Positions 5,477 to 5,666 of a stretch of 5,666 nucleotides of DNA are shown here, piece by piece. A program made the position numbers and the translations under genes. The notes under the pieces were generated by a model, which saw only the letters and a program-made list of their open reading frames with translations, had not been told where the DNA came from and searched no databases. This DNA comes from Kiritimatiellia bacterium (GTDB taxonomy: Bacteria; Verrucomicrobiota; Kiritimatiellia; UBA8416; JABMPJ01): contig JAOZSS010000162.1 of assembly GCA_029939545.1 (NCBI GenBank), positions 1 to 5,666 on the forward strand, in the 5' to 3' direction. Position 1 is the first letter of the stretch; each line of letters opens with the position of its first letter.

Positions 5477-5666
5477 ATGGTGGGGCCGTGTCCTCTCTGC
5501 GGCAGCGATGTCATTGCCGGCGGCACGCAGTATGGCTGCATGCGCCGGAAAGAGGGCTGTCCCTTCGTGGTATGGCGCACCATGAGCCAGAGAACCATTC
5601 CCGTCACCATGATCAGAGCCCTGTTAAAGGAGGGTCTTCCGAAGAATCTGTGGGTAGAAATGGGGT
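5477..5666 (+). CDS. Topoisomerase C-terminal-type zinc-ribbon fragment (runs off right edge)
   Basis: The frame is open to the window end from ATG 5477, which has GGAG at 5467-5470 with 6-nt spacing. CPLCG (C5, C8) and YGCMRRKEGCPFVVW (C21, C28) form a four-cysteine zinc ribbon. Together with the following SQRTIPVTMIRALLKEG, this resembles the C-terminal repeat of bacterial type IA DNA topoisomerases (Toprim_Crpt-like). No catalytic topoisomerase region is present. The same frame is open upstream to 5393 (RYGRLVLKADHRVDW...), directly after the TAG that ends the DUF72 fragment. The coding part may therefore be larger, and the start is a guess. It may be the tail of a broken gene or a small stand-alone zinc-ribbon protein. 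Confidence 0.5.
   Translation, partial: MVGPCPLCGSDVIAGGTQYGCMRRKEGCPFVVWRTMSQRTIPVTMIRALLKEGLPKNLWVEMG

Noticed and set aside
1..5666. CRISPR array, tRNA/rRNA genes, insertion sequence or anti-phage system
   Set aside because: No regularly spaced repeats, no RNA gene signatures, no transposase and no defence-type domains are visible on either strand.

Overview
The window looks like a bacterial chromosome segment built around a compact D-xylose catabolic locus. A PVC-superphylum host (Verrucomicrobiota/Kiritimatiellota type) is my best guess. It rests on the large secreted protein carrying a W-D-G...W...NW-type autotransporter-associated beta-strand repeat, and on a XylB whose C-terminal nucleotide-site segment reads AGFANMF, a variant I associate with Bacteroidota/PVC kinases. 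This is inference; there is no rRNA or other phylogenetic marker here.

Layout. Positions 1-982 (minus) hold the N-terminal part of a large secreted protein that runs off the left edge: signal peptide, a Trp/Tyr-rich domain, a fibronectin-III-like domain, then the start of a beta-strand repeat. Positions 983-1214 are non-coding and hold a good sigma70-type promoter for that gene, plus small dyads. Positions 1215-2105 (minus) encode an AraC-family regulator. It is divergent from xylB (2235-3710, plus), and the 129-bp gap contains a direct repeat with a 21-bp period that suits an AraC-family operator. xylB is followed by a 146-bp gap with a perfect 28-bp inverted repeat, each arm of which is a tandem duplication of an 11-bp word. 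An extended -10 promoter sits on its right edge, and then comes xylA (3857-5185, plus). After xylA the sequence degenerates into a truncated DUF72-family fragment (5189-5392). It is followed in the same frame, past a TAG, by a topoisomerase-type zinc-ribbon segment that runs off the right edge.

How it works together. XylA isomerises D-xylose to D-xylulose and XylB phosphorylates it to D-xylulose 5-phosphate for the pentose phosphate pathway. The divergent AraC-type protein is the obvious candidate sensor and activator. A loosely shared sequence word in the araC/xylB gap and in the xylB/xylA gap suggests one regulator could control both promoters. No xylose transporter or xylan hydrolase is visible. 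The secreted protein may be part of polysaccharide handling, but nothing seen proves it.

I do not see a convincing new system. The best leads are the inverted-repeat control region ahead of xylA, the unusual secreted protein, and the chimeric gene debris at the right end.
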